Below are positions 1 through 6,614 of a DNA stretch of 33,061 nucleotides, piece by piece. Made by a program: the position numbers and the translations under genes. The stretch covers positions 1 to 33,061 of the forward strand of contig JAEUHJ010000234.1 of NCBI GenBank assembly GCA_016795375.1, read 5' to 3'. The notes under the pieces were generated by a model. It worked only from the letters and a program-made list of their open reading frames with translations, did no database searches and was not told the DNA's origin. Numbering within the stretch: position 1 is the stretch's first letter; every line of letters begins with the position of its first letter. Source of the DNA: Verrucomicrobiaceae bacterium (GTDB lineage: Bacteria > Verrucomicrobiota > Verrucomicrobiia > Verrucomicrobiales > Verrucomicrobiaceae).

Positions 1-1
1 C

Positions 2-196
2 CGGCTGCTAGCCAGCGACGCCGTCAGCGCGTGGAAGAAAGCCGAGCTGAGAGCCGTGCGCAAAGCGCTCAACCCCTTTGAGCTCAACCGCCGGCTGGAG
101 GCAGCCCTGCGCCCGTTGCTGCTGCGGGCTCTTCATTCCAGTCGCCCCACGGGCTCCTTTCATTTCGAGCCCGCAGCAGCAACACTGCCTACCTAA
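2..196 (+). CDS. Transposase/integrase, C-terminal fragment (5' end outside window)
   Basis: This is the last 64 residues of a reading frame that enters from the left edge and stops with TAA at 194-196. The visible part is basic and helical, with the pattern KALNPFELNRRLE followed by a short proline/alanine-rich tail. I recall similar 'NPF-L-RR-E' tails at the C-terminus of DDE-type integrase/transposase proteins of bacterial insertion sequences, but no catalytic residue lies inside the window. The context supports the call: two near-identical direct repeats follow within 80 bp, as at the end of an insertion sequence. The family assignment is an inference from the tail and the context. Confidence 0.45.
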   Translation, partial: RLLASDAVSAWKKAELRAVRKALNPFELNRRLEAALRPLLLRALHSSRPTGSFHFEPAAATLPT

Positions 197-201
197 ACCT
201 C

Positions 202-273
202 GGTGTCATCACTTCTGAGGCAACGATCCCCTCATCCCTCACCCTCCCCGGTGTCATTTACTTTTGAGGCAAC
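202..273. repeat. Pair of direct repeats, probable IS terminal region
   Basis: Two copies of a 23/24-bp sequence lie in the same orientation, at 202-224 and 250-273, 48 bp apart. They share GGTGTCAT and TGAGGCAAC and differ by one indel and two or three substitutions in the middle. They directly follow the transposase-like stop codon. Repeated transposase-binding sites in a terminal region would look like this. The second copy overlaps the 3' end of the minus-strand DUF5615 gene, which suggests the element's edge is at or just after 273-276. Confidence 0.5.
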
Positions 274-566
274 AAGCGATTGACCCTCACCAGCAGGCCT
301 TTCAGCGACTCCGTGCCCTGGAGCTGCGTGTGAATCTTTTCCGCCAGCGCGGAAAAGTCAGGATTGTCCGTACAGACGATGATGCCCTCGTGATCCGGCC
401 GCTGCCGGTGCAGCCGGATGAAATCCTGCCGGTTGTGTGTGAGGTCAGCACGGCGGCTTTCGATGGCAAAGCGCAGCACCTCCTCGTCCGGCACGCCATC
501 GTTCGCCTTTCCCGCGTCGCGGGTGGTCAGCACGTCATGCCCTTTCTTCCGCAGCGCCTCCACCAC
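258..566 (-). CDS. DUF5615 PIN-like toxin family protein, probably damaged
   Basis: The 102 residues match the DUF5615 (PIN-like) pattern: EALRKKGHDVLTTRDAG near the start, PDEEVL, then HNRQDFIRLHR and GIIVCT. DUF5615 proteins are putative RNase toxins, usually encoded with a DUF433 partner. Homologs normally begin with a short acidic segment like RLYSNENFPLPV. That segment is encoded upstream in the same frame (about 567-600), but no ATG, GTG or TTG precedes it before the next stop, so only a late GTG at 564-566 is usable. The last residues (LLPQK) and the stop are encoded by the neighbouring IS-end repeat, not by typical family sequence. The gene looks altered at both ends and may not be functional. 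Confidence 0.6.
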   Translation of the reverse strand: MVEALRKKGHDVLTTRDAGKANDGVPDEEVLRFAIESRRADLTHNRQDFIRLHRQRPDHEGIIVCTDNPDFSALAEKIHTQLQGTESLKGLLVRVNRLLPQK

Positions 567-582
567 GGGCAGCGGAAAGTTT

Positions 583-741
583 TCATTCGAGTAAAGCCGC
601 GCCGCCGCACACCCCGTCTTGAAAGTCGATGCCCGGATGCGCCGCCGTCGCCTGCATCACCACCAGGGAGACGAGGCGCATCTGGTCCCCTGCGGGCAGA
701 TGCAGCACGGCATCCCGGAGATGGTCAAAAGTGGCGGTCAT
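583..741 (-). CDS. Short partner of the DUF5615 gene, possibly a truncated DUF433 antitoxin
   Basis: An ATG at 739-741 opens a 52-residue frame that starts MTATFDHLRDAVLHLP and ends with HPGIDFQDGVCGGAALLE. The HPGI-x-F-x-DG-x-CGG stretch resembles the start of a DUF433 domain, found in antitoxin-like partners of DUF5615 proteins. DUF433 proteins are normally longer (about 75-110 residues), and the typical TRIPVW-like continuation is absent. The coding-like start of the toxin, RLYSNENF, follows at once in the +1 frame. The simplest reading is an internal deletion that joined the first part of the antitoxin to the toxin out of frame. The identification rests on a short motif. Confidence 0.4.
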   Translation of the reverse strand: MTATFDHLRDAVLHLPAGDQMRLVSLVVMQATAAHPGIDFQDGVCGGAALLE

Positions 742-765
742 GGCAGCAGGGTAATTTCTCGCAGC

Positions 766-797
766 GAAGATGCAAGCCTCGCGCCAGTCCGAAGGAT
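766..797. repeat. 32-bp dispersed direct repeat, copy 1
   Basis: The sequence from GAAGATGCAAG to CGAAGGAT matches 2188-2219 at 29 of 32 positions in the same orientation. Weaker similarity extends upstream to about 757. Copy 1 lies between the mrr stop codon and the small DUF433-like gene. Confidence 0.7.
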
Positions 798-804
798 CGC
801 GGCA

Positions 805-1740
805 TCACTCGCCCTCGGCGAAATAGTCCGAGTCGATGCGTTTCACCTCATAGACTTGCGCCACCGAGACGCCGACATTGTGGTCGATCATGAGTTCCGC
901 CAGCTCGTCGCCGTCAATGAGGACGATCTTGCTGTTGCTGACGCTCTTGGCGAACTCGACGGCCTCCTTGGTGAACGAGGAGGTCGTGATGAAGATGCCC
1001 TTGGTGGCCTTGTTTCCGGCGAGAGCACCAGCGAACTGCTGCACATCCGGTCTGCCGACGGTTTTGTCGTTCCAGCGCTTCGCCTGAATATAGATGGCTG
1101 CGAGACCGAGCTTGTCCTCTTTGATGATGCCGTCGATGCCGCCATCTCCCGATTTGCCGACCACCTGAGCCGCATCACGCAACGAGCCGCCGTAGCCCAT
1201 TTTGACGAGCAGTTCGACGACGAGGCGCTCGAAGAAACCGGGCGTGCATTTTCGGACCAACTGAAGCAGATCGGTACTGACAGCACTACGCAGGAGCTGG
1301 TGGGCTGATTCGAGGCGTTCAAGCGGCGCAGTTCCGCTGTCTTCAACTTCTGCTTCAATTTTGGAAGGAACAGTCACACCTTCTGCCTTCTTGGTTTTTA
1401 GAAAATCGCGAACCTTCTCAAATTGACGAAGAACCGCCAGGTCAATCCGGTTTTTATGTTGAACCAAAAGCTTTTTGCCACGTTCAGTAATCGAGTAACG
1501 ACCTCGCTCAGGTGTGGCAAGAGCCAGGGCTTTGCGCAGGTGGAAAGTTGCCCAAGCAGCTCGGTTTATGAGCATGTTGTTTTTCCCGCTAGGCATCATC
1601 TCAGCGATGTCAGCCTCGGACAGTTTGAACTTTTGGATGATGGCTTCACACAAATCGGATGAAGCCACCGTGTCGGGTTCTGCCGCCGCTGCTCGTCGCA
1701 ACACTGGAAGCATCATGGATTGGAAGTCGGGAACGGCCAT
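805..1740 (-). CDS. mrr: Mrr-type restriction endonuclease (type IV, methylation-dependent)
   Basis: The start is placed at the ATG at 1738-1740, giving 311 residues, close to the usual Mrr length of about 300. Upstream in-frame sequence lacks family character. Residues 1-90 form the Mrr N-terminal winged-helix-like domain, ending in a typical RGRYSITERGKKLL. The C-terminal half is the PD-(D/E)xK nuclease domain, with ERLVVELLVKMGYGG, then GDGGIDGII and IYIQAKRW supplying the D...QxK catalytic motif, then GRPDVQQFAGAL. Known Mrr proteins cut DNA carrying foreign methylation. The gene sits 8 bp after a small ORF on the same strand and between two copies of a 32-bp repeat. I see no Shine-Dalgarno sequence before the start. 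Confidence 0.93.
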   Translation of the reverse strand: MAVPDFQSMMLPVLRRAAAAEPDTVASSDLCEAIIQKFKLSEADIAEMMPSGKNNMLINRAAWATFHLRKALALATPERGRYSITERGKKLLVQHKNRIDLAVLRQFEKVRDFLKTKKAEGVTVPSKIEAEVEDSGTAPLERLESAHQLLRSAVSTDLLQLVRKCTPGFFERLVVELLVKMGYGGSLRDAAQVVGKSGDGGIDGIIKEDKLGLAAIYIQAKRWNDKTVGRPDVQQFAGALAGNKATKGIFITTSSFTKEAVEFAKSVSNSKIVLIDGDELAELMIDHNVGVSVAQVYEVKRIDSDYFAEGE

Positions 1741-1748
1741 GATGCAAA

Positions 1749-2033
1749 TCAGTGAGCCAATGCCGTCCGCCGTGTGGCGAGCCTTTTCAGCTCTCGCAGC
1801 GTCCTGGCTCCTTCGCCATGCTCGGCCTCGTAATCCTCGACGAGTTCCAGCAGTTCGCGGAAATACTCGCGCTGGACAGTATTGAGGCGGCGGACAGCGA
1901 AACGATTGCAAAGACTGGCGGCCTCCTCATAGCCGGCACGGCTGCAGAACGGTGTCAGCGTGCACAGCGCCCACAGGCCGGAGATGGAGTCCGGCAGTTT
2001 GCGCATCTGCGCGGTTGTTGAAGAACGTGGCAT
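1749..2033 (-). CDS. Hypothetical small protein upstream of mrr, weakly HigA-like
   Basis: The 94-residue frame has an ATG at 2031-2033 and stops 8 bp before mrr, so the two are probably cotranscribed. The central part, YEEAASLCNRF followed by REYFRELLELVEDYEAEHG, resembles the N-terminal helices of HigA-type antitoxins, in which a 'YE-A' segment and a 'LVE-YE--H' helix precede a helix-turn-helix. No helix-turn-helix follows: the protein ends in a basic tail. It may be a remnant of an antitoxin, or an unrelated small protein. I do not recognise it with confidence. Confidence 0.4.
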   Translation of the reverse strand: MPRSSTTAQMRKLPDSISGLWALCTLTPFCSRAGYEEAASLCNRFAVRRLNTVQREYFRELLELVEDYEAEHGEGARTLRELKRLATRRTALAH

Positions 2034-2113
2034 GACGGGTCAGAGTTTTTTCTCCCAGGCGTTCTTGGAGTATTCGGCATGGCCGAGAAAATCCAAGGGA
2101 AACGTTGATTTAA

Positions 2114-2188
2114 CACCGCAGAAACATGAACGCCGCAGAGAAAGCCTTCTGGAGATCAATCCTCTGCGGCGTTCCAATCTCTGCGGTG
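2114..2188. repeat. Imperfect palindromic element (27-bp arms)
   Basis: The left arm at 2114-2140 and right arm at 2162-2188 are inverted copies that match at 23 of 27 positions, around a 21-nt loop. The motif CACCGCAGA and the motif ACGCCGCAGAG occur in each arm. Transcribed, it would form a long stable hairpin. It abuts copy 2 of the 32-bp dispersed repeat, so the two may form one composite repetitive unit. It lies in the 217-bp gap between the small ORF upstream of mrr and the next plus-strand gene. Confidence 0.75.
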
Positions 2189-2219
2189 AAGATGCAACCC
2201 TTGCGCCAGTGCGAAGGAT
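2188..2219. repeat. 32-bp dispersed direct repeat, copy 2
   Basis: Same orientation as the copy at 766-797, with 29 of 32 identical positions. It is followed by a small inverted repeat (TGCGC at 2202-2206, GCGCA at 2220-2224). The two copies flank mrr and its upstream ORF. Confidence 0.7.
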
Positions 2220-2250
2220 GCGCACGCCACGTCGCGTTCACTCGCCGAGC

Positions 2251-3279
2251 ATGCGTCTCCTTCTTCTCATCGGTTGCCTCTCAGGCGTCGCGCACGCCGC
2301 CGATGCGCCGCCGGATCTCGACACGGCCCTGCGGCGCGGCTTGGCGCTCATCCGCACCGCCGCGAGCAACTGGCCGAAGCACAAAGCCTGTTTCTCGTGC
2401 CATCACCAGACGCTGCCGCTGCTCGGCGTCATCGAGGCAGATCGCGCCGGGCACGCCATCGACGCGGAGTGGCTCCAGGCGCAGTCTAGCATCACCCACG
2501 CTTATTTTGAAGAACGCATCGATGACATGCTCGCGGGCGAACACGTCCCCGGCGGTGCCACCACTGCGGGTTACGGTTTCTGGGCACTACAAATGACCCA
2601 CGCGCCCGCCGATGCCACCACGCATGCGATGGTGGCCTACATGCTCCAACTGCAAGGCGTCGCCCGCCTGCGCGGAAGGAAGCCCGCCGATTTCGCCCGC
2701 GTCGAAAACGGCCGCTGGACCACCTCCTGCCGCCGTCCGCCCATGCAGGGCAGCGATGTCGCAGACACCGTCCTCGCGCTGCTCGGCATGCAGCACTACG
2801 CCACGCCGGAGCAGCGGCCCGCGCTGGAAAAATCAAAAAACGCCGCCTTGAAATGGCTCGCGCAGGCCCGGCTCGAACGTCAGGAGGACCGCGTCTGGCG
2901 CTTGTGGGGCCTGCATCACCTCGGCGGTGATGAATCTGCGAAAAACACCGTGCGCGAAGCCCTTTTCAAAGCACAGCATCCCGACGGCTCCTGGCCACAG
3001 GCCACCGATCTCCCCGGTGATGCCTTCTCCACCGGCCAGACGCTCTTCATGCTGCTCAAAACCGGCCTCGCCTCCGGTCACGCCGCCATACAGCACGCAC
3101 GCGACTGGCTGCTGCGCACGCAGCACGCCGACGGCTCCTGGCTCGTCGAATCCCGCGTGAAAAACAAGGCGCAGCCCTACTTTGAAAACGGCGACCCGCA
3201 CGGCGAGCACCAGTTCCTCTCCACAGCCGCCACCGCCTGGGCCGTCGCCGGCCTGGCGCAGCTCGCGCAGCCTCAGTAG
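2251..3279 (+). CDS. Secreted single-heme c-type protein with squalene-cyclase-like repeats
   Basis: The ATG at 2251 is chosen because it begins a clear Sec signal peptide (MRLLLLIGCLSGVAHA) and gives 342 residues. The longer in-frame extension runs back through the repeat elements and has no protein character. Residues 47-51 are CFSCH, a CxxCH c-heme attachment site. The rest has alpha/alpha-barrel repeats of the prenyltransferase/squalene-oxidase type, visible as QHPDGSWP and QHADGSWL and as GYGFWALQ-like helices. The catalytic DxDD of true squalene cyclases is not evident. Proteins with this mix occur in planctomycetes and verrucomicrobia, but I know of no established function. A periplasmic redox or binding role is plausible. 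Confidence 0.8.
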   Translation: MRLLLLIGCLSGVAHAADAPPDLDTALRRGLALIRTAASNWPKHKACFSCHHQTLPLLGVIEADRAGHAIDAEWLQAQSSITHAYFEERIDDMLAGEHVPGGATTAGYGFWALQMTHAPADATTHAMVAYMLQLQGVARLRGRKPADFARVENGRWTTSCRRPPMQGSDVADTVLALLGMQHYATPEQRPALEKSKNAALKWLAQARLERQEDRVWRLWGLHHLGGDESAKNTVREALFKAQHPDGSWPQATDLPGDAFSTGQTLFMLLKTGLASGHAAIQHARDWLLRTQHADGSWLVESRVKNKAQPYFENGDPHGEHQFLSTAATAWAVAGLAQLAQPQ

Positions 3280-3285
3280 CCCGGA

Positions 3286-4560
3286 TCACTTCGCCGCCAG
3301 GTCGTAGCAGAAGATCTGATCCTGCGCGCGGATGAGCAGCTTCTTGTCGTGAATGCTCGGATGCGGCCAGCTCGGGCCTTTCACGTTCGGCAGCTTGAAG
3401 GTACCGCCGAGCTTGTAGCCACTTGGCGAGGCCTCGATGATGCCCATCGTGCCGTCCTGCCAGCGGAAATACAATTCGCCGTCCGCGCTGATCACCGCCG
3501 CGCTTTCGCGGCCGGGACGCTCGCTCTGCTCCCACACGATTTTGCCCGTCTTCCATTCGAGGCAGACCGGGATGCCGTTGTTGTGGCCGCTGCCGGCATA
3601 AATGTGATCACCGATGCGCACCATGCCTCCGTGGTGGTTTTGAAACGTGCCCGCCTTGAGGAAATATTTTTCTTCCGCAGCGACGCCGTCGCCGTCCTTC
3701 TTGAGCTGGAGTAGCGCCGCGCCGGTGCCGTAACCGGATGACGTGAACACATAATCATCCCACACCAACGGCGTCGGGATGTTCGCCGTGCCGTTCGCCA
3801 CGGCGTTGTAAGTCCACAACGTTTTGCCGTCGCTGGCACGCACGCTGACGAGTCCGCGCCCCGCCAACGTGATGTACTGCTTCACACCGCCGCCGTTCGA
3901 GATCACCACGCCGGTGTAGCCCGCGCCGTCCTTGCCGCGCGTGCCCACATCGGCGGGCAGCGCCGATTTCCACTTCACCGCGCCCGTTTTCTTGTCCATC
4001 GCGGCCACGATGCAGTCATTGCCGCCGGGGACGCCGATGACGAGATCGCCATCGACGAGCGGTGACTCGCTGAAGCCCCAACCGCTCATGATCTGGCCGC
4101 CTAGATCGGCTGTGTAGCTTTTCCGCCAGATGAGTTCGCCGCTTTTCGCATCGCAGCAGGCCAGAATGCCGTCCTTGCTCACCGCGTAAAGGCACCCGCC
4201 ATCAAAGGTCGGTGCGCCATTCGGTTGATCGCGTTTGTCGCAGATCACGGTGCTCCACGCTTCCTGCTGCGTCTTCAAATCGAACGCCGTGATCGACACG
4301 CCTTCCTTGCGGTTGCCCACGACGTACACGCGTCCATCGCCCACGGTCACCGATCCCATGCCGCCACCCGCGCCTTTGATCTCCCACAGCAGTTTCGGCC
4401 CGTCCGCCGGCCATGACTTCATCAAACCGGTCTCGTTCGAGATGCCATCGCGGTTCGGGCCGCGAAATTGATGCCAGCCATTCGCCACGGCGACGGTTTG
4501 AGCTGAAGCGAGGGAACCTGCCGCCAGAAGCGACCCGATGAGAATGCGCGAGAGGTGCAT
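3286..4560 (-). CDS. Secreted PQQ-like beta-propeller repeat protein (BamB-like fold)
   Basis: The ATG at 4558-4560 gives 424 residues and a good signal peptide (MHLSRILIGSLLAAGSLASA). The longer frame adds a basic, non-signal extension. The mature protein opens with NGWHQFRGPNRDGIS and KSWPADGPKLLWE, the standard start of PQQ-like repeat proteins common in planctomycetes and verrucomicrobia. Blades follow with GRVYVVG, GELIWRKSY, GAVKWKS, GKTLWTYN and GKIVWEQ. This family shares the quinoprotein dehydrogenase fold but usually lacks evidence of PQQ binding or catalysis. It may act as a scaffold or binding protein. The gene converges on the c-heme protein gene with only 6 bp between stops and is divergent from the ABC-F gene. 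Confidence 0.85.
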   Translation of the reverse strand: MHLSRILIGSLLAAGSLASAQTVAVANGWHQFRGPNRDGISNETGLMKSWPADGPKLLWEIKGAGGGMGSVTVGDGRVYVVGNRKEGVSITAFDLKTQQEAWSTVICDKRDQPNGAPTFDGGCLYAVSKDGILACCDAKSGELIWRKSYTADLGGQIMSGWGFSESPLVDGDLVIGVPGGNDCIVAAMDKKTGAVKWKSALPADVGTRGKDGAGYTGVVISNGGGVKQYITLAGRGLVSVRASDGKTLWTYNAVANGTANIPTPLVWDDYVFTSSGYGTGAALLQLKKDGDGVAAEEKYFLKAGTFQNHHGGMVRIGDHIYAGSGHNNGIPVCLEWKTGKIVWEQSERPGRESAAVISADGELYFRWQDGTMGIIEASPSGYKLGGTFKLPNVKGPSWPHPSIHDKKLLIRAQDQIFCYDLAAK

Positions 4561-4625
4561 GCGGAGATGCCAAACGGCTGCCGCCGCCCGCTTTTTCCCG
4601 CGCAGCCACGAAATCGCCTGCAAAC

Positions 4626-4662
4626 TCGACAGAAGTCGAATCAGGGGCACTATGCGCGCCCC
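4626..4662. promoter_or_regulatory. Divergent intergenic region with two small inverted repeats
   Basis: Only 110 bp separate the PQQ-like gene (leftward) and the ABC-F gene (rightward), so both promoters should lie here. I see TCGAC-AGAA-GTCGA at 4626-4639 and GGGGC/GCCCC around a 9-nt loop at 4644-4662. The second ends 8 bp before the ABC-F start codon, where no Shine-Dalgarno sequence is visible. Either could be an operator or leader structure. The stems are only 5 bp each. Confidence 0.25.
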
Positions 4663-4670
4663 TTTCCCGC

Positions 4671-6521
4671 ATGCTCTCCGTCAACAACGTCAGCAAAACC
4701 TACGCCGGCCGCACTTTGTTCAGCCAGGTGTCGTTTCACATCAATCGTGGCGAGAAGATCGGCCTCATCGGTCCGAATGGGGCGGGCAAATCGACCTTGT
4801 TCTCCCTGCTGCTGCGGGATGCGGAGCCGGACGAGGGGCGTGTGATGATGGAACGCGGCATCACCTTCGGCTTTCTGCCGCAGGAGAGCGCGCCGATCGA
4901 CGATGTGACCGTTCTGGAGCTGGCGACGGGGCATGTCGATGAGCATCATCGCTGGGAAGTGGAGCCGAAGGCCAAGCGCATCCTCAGCGGCCTCGCGTTC
5001 CGTGAATCGGACTTCGAGCGCAACGCCCGCACGCTCAGCGGCGGCTGGGTGATGCGTGCGCACCTTGCGCGACTGCTGGTGCAGGAACCGGAAATGCTGC
5101 TGCTCGACGAACCGACGAACCATCTCGACCTCGAATCGCTCATCTGGTTCCAGAACTACCTCCAGAGCTATCCGGGCGCGATTTTGATGATCTCGCATGA
5201 CCGCGAGTTTTTGAATTCGCTCTGCGACAGCATCCTCGAAGTCGCGCACAGCAAGATCACGCGCTACACCGGCAACTACGACGACTACCTGCGCGAAAAA
5301 GCCGCGCGCATGGAGCAGATGCAGGGCGCTTACGACAACCAGCAGCGCGAACTCGCGAAGATGCAGGCATGGGTGGACAAGTTCAAAGCGAAGGCCAATT
5401 TCGCCTCCCGCGCGCAGGACAAGGCGAAGATGATCGACCGCATCGAAAAGATCGAAGCGCCGGTGGCTGATGCCAAAACGGTCAGTTTTCGTTTCCCGCA
5501 GCCCATCCGCAGCGGTCAGCGCGTGATCCGCATGAAGGGTGTCGATTTCGCGTATGGCGCGCAGCCGGTTTACCACGGTCTCGATCTCGAAATGGAGCGC
5601 GGGCAGCGCACTGTGCTCGTGGGGCCGAACGGAGCGGGCAAATCGACGTTGCTGAAGCTCCTCGCTGGTGCGCTCACACAGCAGGCAGGCACGCGCGAAC
5701 TCGGCCACAACGTGAAACTCGGCTACTTCGCCCAGTATCGCGGCGATGTGCTGAACATGCGCCACACCGTGTTGCAGTCCGCGATGGATCTGCCGAGCCG
5801 TCCCGGTGAAAATTTGTGCCGCACACTGCTCGGATCGTTCCTGTTTCACGGCGATGACGTCTTCAAGCCCGTCGGTGTGCTCAGTGGTGGTGAGAAGTCA
5901 CGCCTCGTGCTCGTGCGTCTGCTGCTCGATCCACCGAACTTCCTCCTCATGGACGAGCCCACGACGCATCTCGACATGGGCAGCATCGACGCGCTCATCA
6001 ACGCGCTCGACCAATACGAAGGTACGCTCGTCTTCATCAGCCACGACGTTCACTTCATCCGCAAGATGGCGAAAACCGTGCTGCACGTCAGCGCCGGCGT
6101 TTTGACCCCTTACGCTGGCGATTATCAATACTACCTCGACAAAACGAAGGCTGTCAGCGCCCGCGAAGCACTCACCGCCACGCTCAGCAACGCCCAACCC
6201 GTCGCCTACACCGCTCCTGCCGTTCGAGAGCCGCCCAAATCGAAGGAACAGAAACGTCTCGAAGCCGAAGCCCGCAACGCTCGCAGCAAGGCGAAGAAAG
6301 ACGCCGAACAGCGCGTCGCCAAGATCGAAGCCGAGCTCGCCACGCTCGACAAACGCAAGCACGAGATCGTCGAACTCCTCCAAGACGAGGCGACGTATGC
6401 CGACGCCGTGAAGTTTCGCGACTTAAGTGCCGAATTGGAAGCCGTGGAACCCAAGATCGCGAAACTGACGACCGAGTGGGAGAAAGCGGCGGAGGAGGTG
6501 GAGAAGCTGGCGGCGGCTTGA
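4671..6521 (+). CDS. ABC-F family ATP-binding cassette protein
   Basis: The 616-residue protein has two ABC ATPase domains and no membrane segments. Domain 1 has Walker A GPNGAGKS near residue 35, signature LSGG, Walker B LLLDEPTNHLD and switch ISHDREFL. Domain 2 repeats these with GPNGAGKS, LSGGEKSR, FLLMDEPTTHLD and ISHDVHFI. A charged linker rich in K and E joins them, and the last roughly 110 residues are a coiled coil rich in E, A and K, as in Uup and YheS-like members. ABC-F proteins bind ribosomes and act in translation factor or ribosome protection roles. The subfamily cannot be decided by eye. It appears monocistronic. Confidence 0.93.
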   Translation: MLSVNNVSKTYAGRTLFSQVSFHINRGEKIGLIGPNGAGKSTLFSLLLRDAEPDEGRVMMERGITFGFLPQESAPIDDVTVLELATGHVDEHHRWEVEPKAKRILSGLAFRESDFERNARTLSGGWVMRAHLARLLVQEPEMLLLDEPTNHLDLESLIWFQNYLQSYPGAILMISHDREFLNSLCDSILEVAHSKITRYTGNYDDYLREKAARMEQMQGAYDNQQRELAKMQAWVDKFKAKANFASRAQDKAKMIDRIEKIEAPVADAKTVSFRFPQPIRSGQRVIRMKGVDFAYGAQPVYHGLDLEMERGQRTVLVGPNGAGKSTLLKLLAGALTQQAGTRELGHNVKLGYFAQYRGDVLNMRHTVLQSAMDLPSRPGENLCRTLLGSFLFHGDDVFKPVGVLSGGEKSRLVLVRLLLDPPNFLLMDEPTTHLDMGSIDALINALDQYEGTLVFISHDVHFIRKMAKTVLHVSAGVLTPYAGDYQYYLDKTKAVSAREALTATLSNAQPVAYTAPAVREPPKSKEQKRLEAEARNARSKAKKDAEQRVAKIEAELATLDKRKHEIVELLQDEATYADAVKFRDLSAELEAVEPKIAKLTTEWEKAAEEVEKLAAA

Positions 6522-6614
6522 GACAGAAGTTCAGTCTTTGAAACTTGGGTGCTTCGCGGTTTTTTGTGTCCTGGTTCAACCTTGCTTCGTCACGGCTGGC
6601 CTCAGCAGAATGTC

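Noticed and set aside
1960..2250. Longer N-terminus for the c-heme protein starting at 1960
   Set aside because: The extension crosses the palindrome and dispersed repeat, reads as low-quality sequence, and would bury the clear signal peptide that starts at 2251.
4650..5849. Minus-strand open frame opposite the ABC-F gene
   Set aside because: The plus strand encodes two complete ABC ATPase domains here, and the antisense translation has no recognisable motifs.
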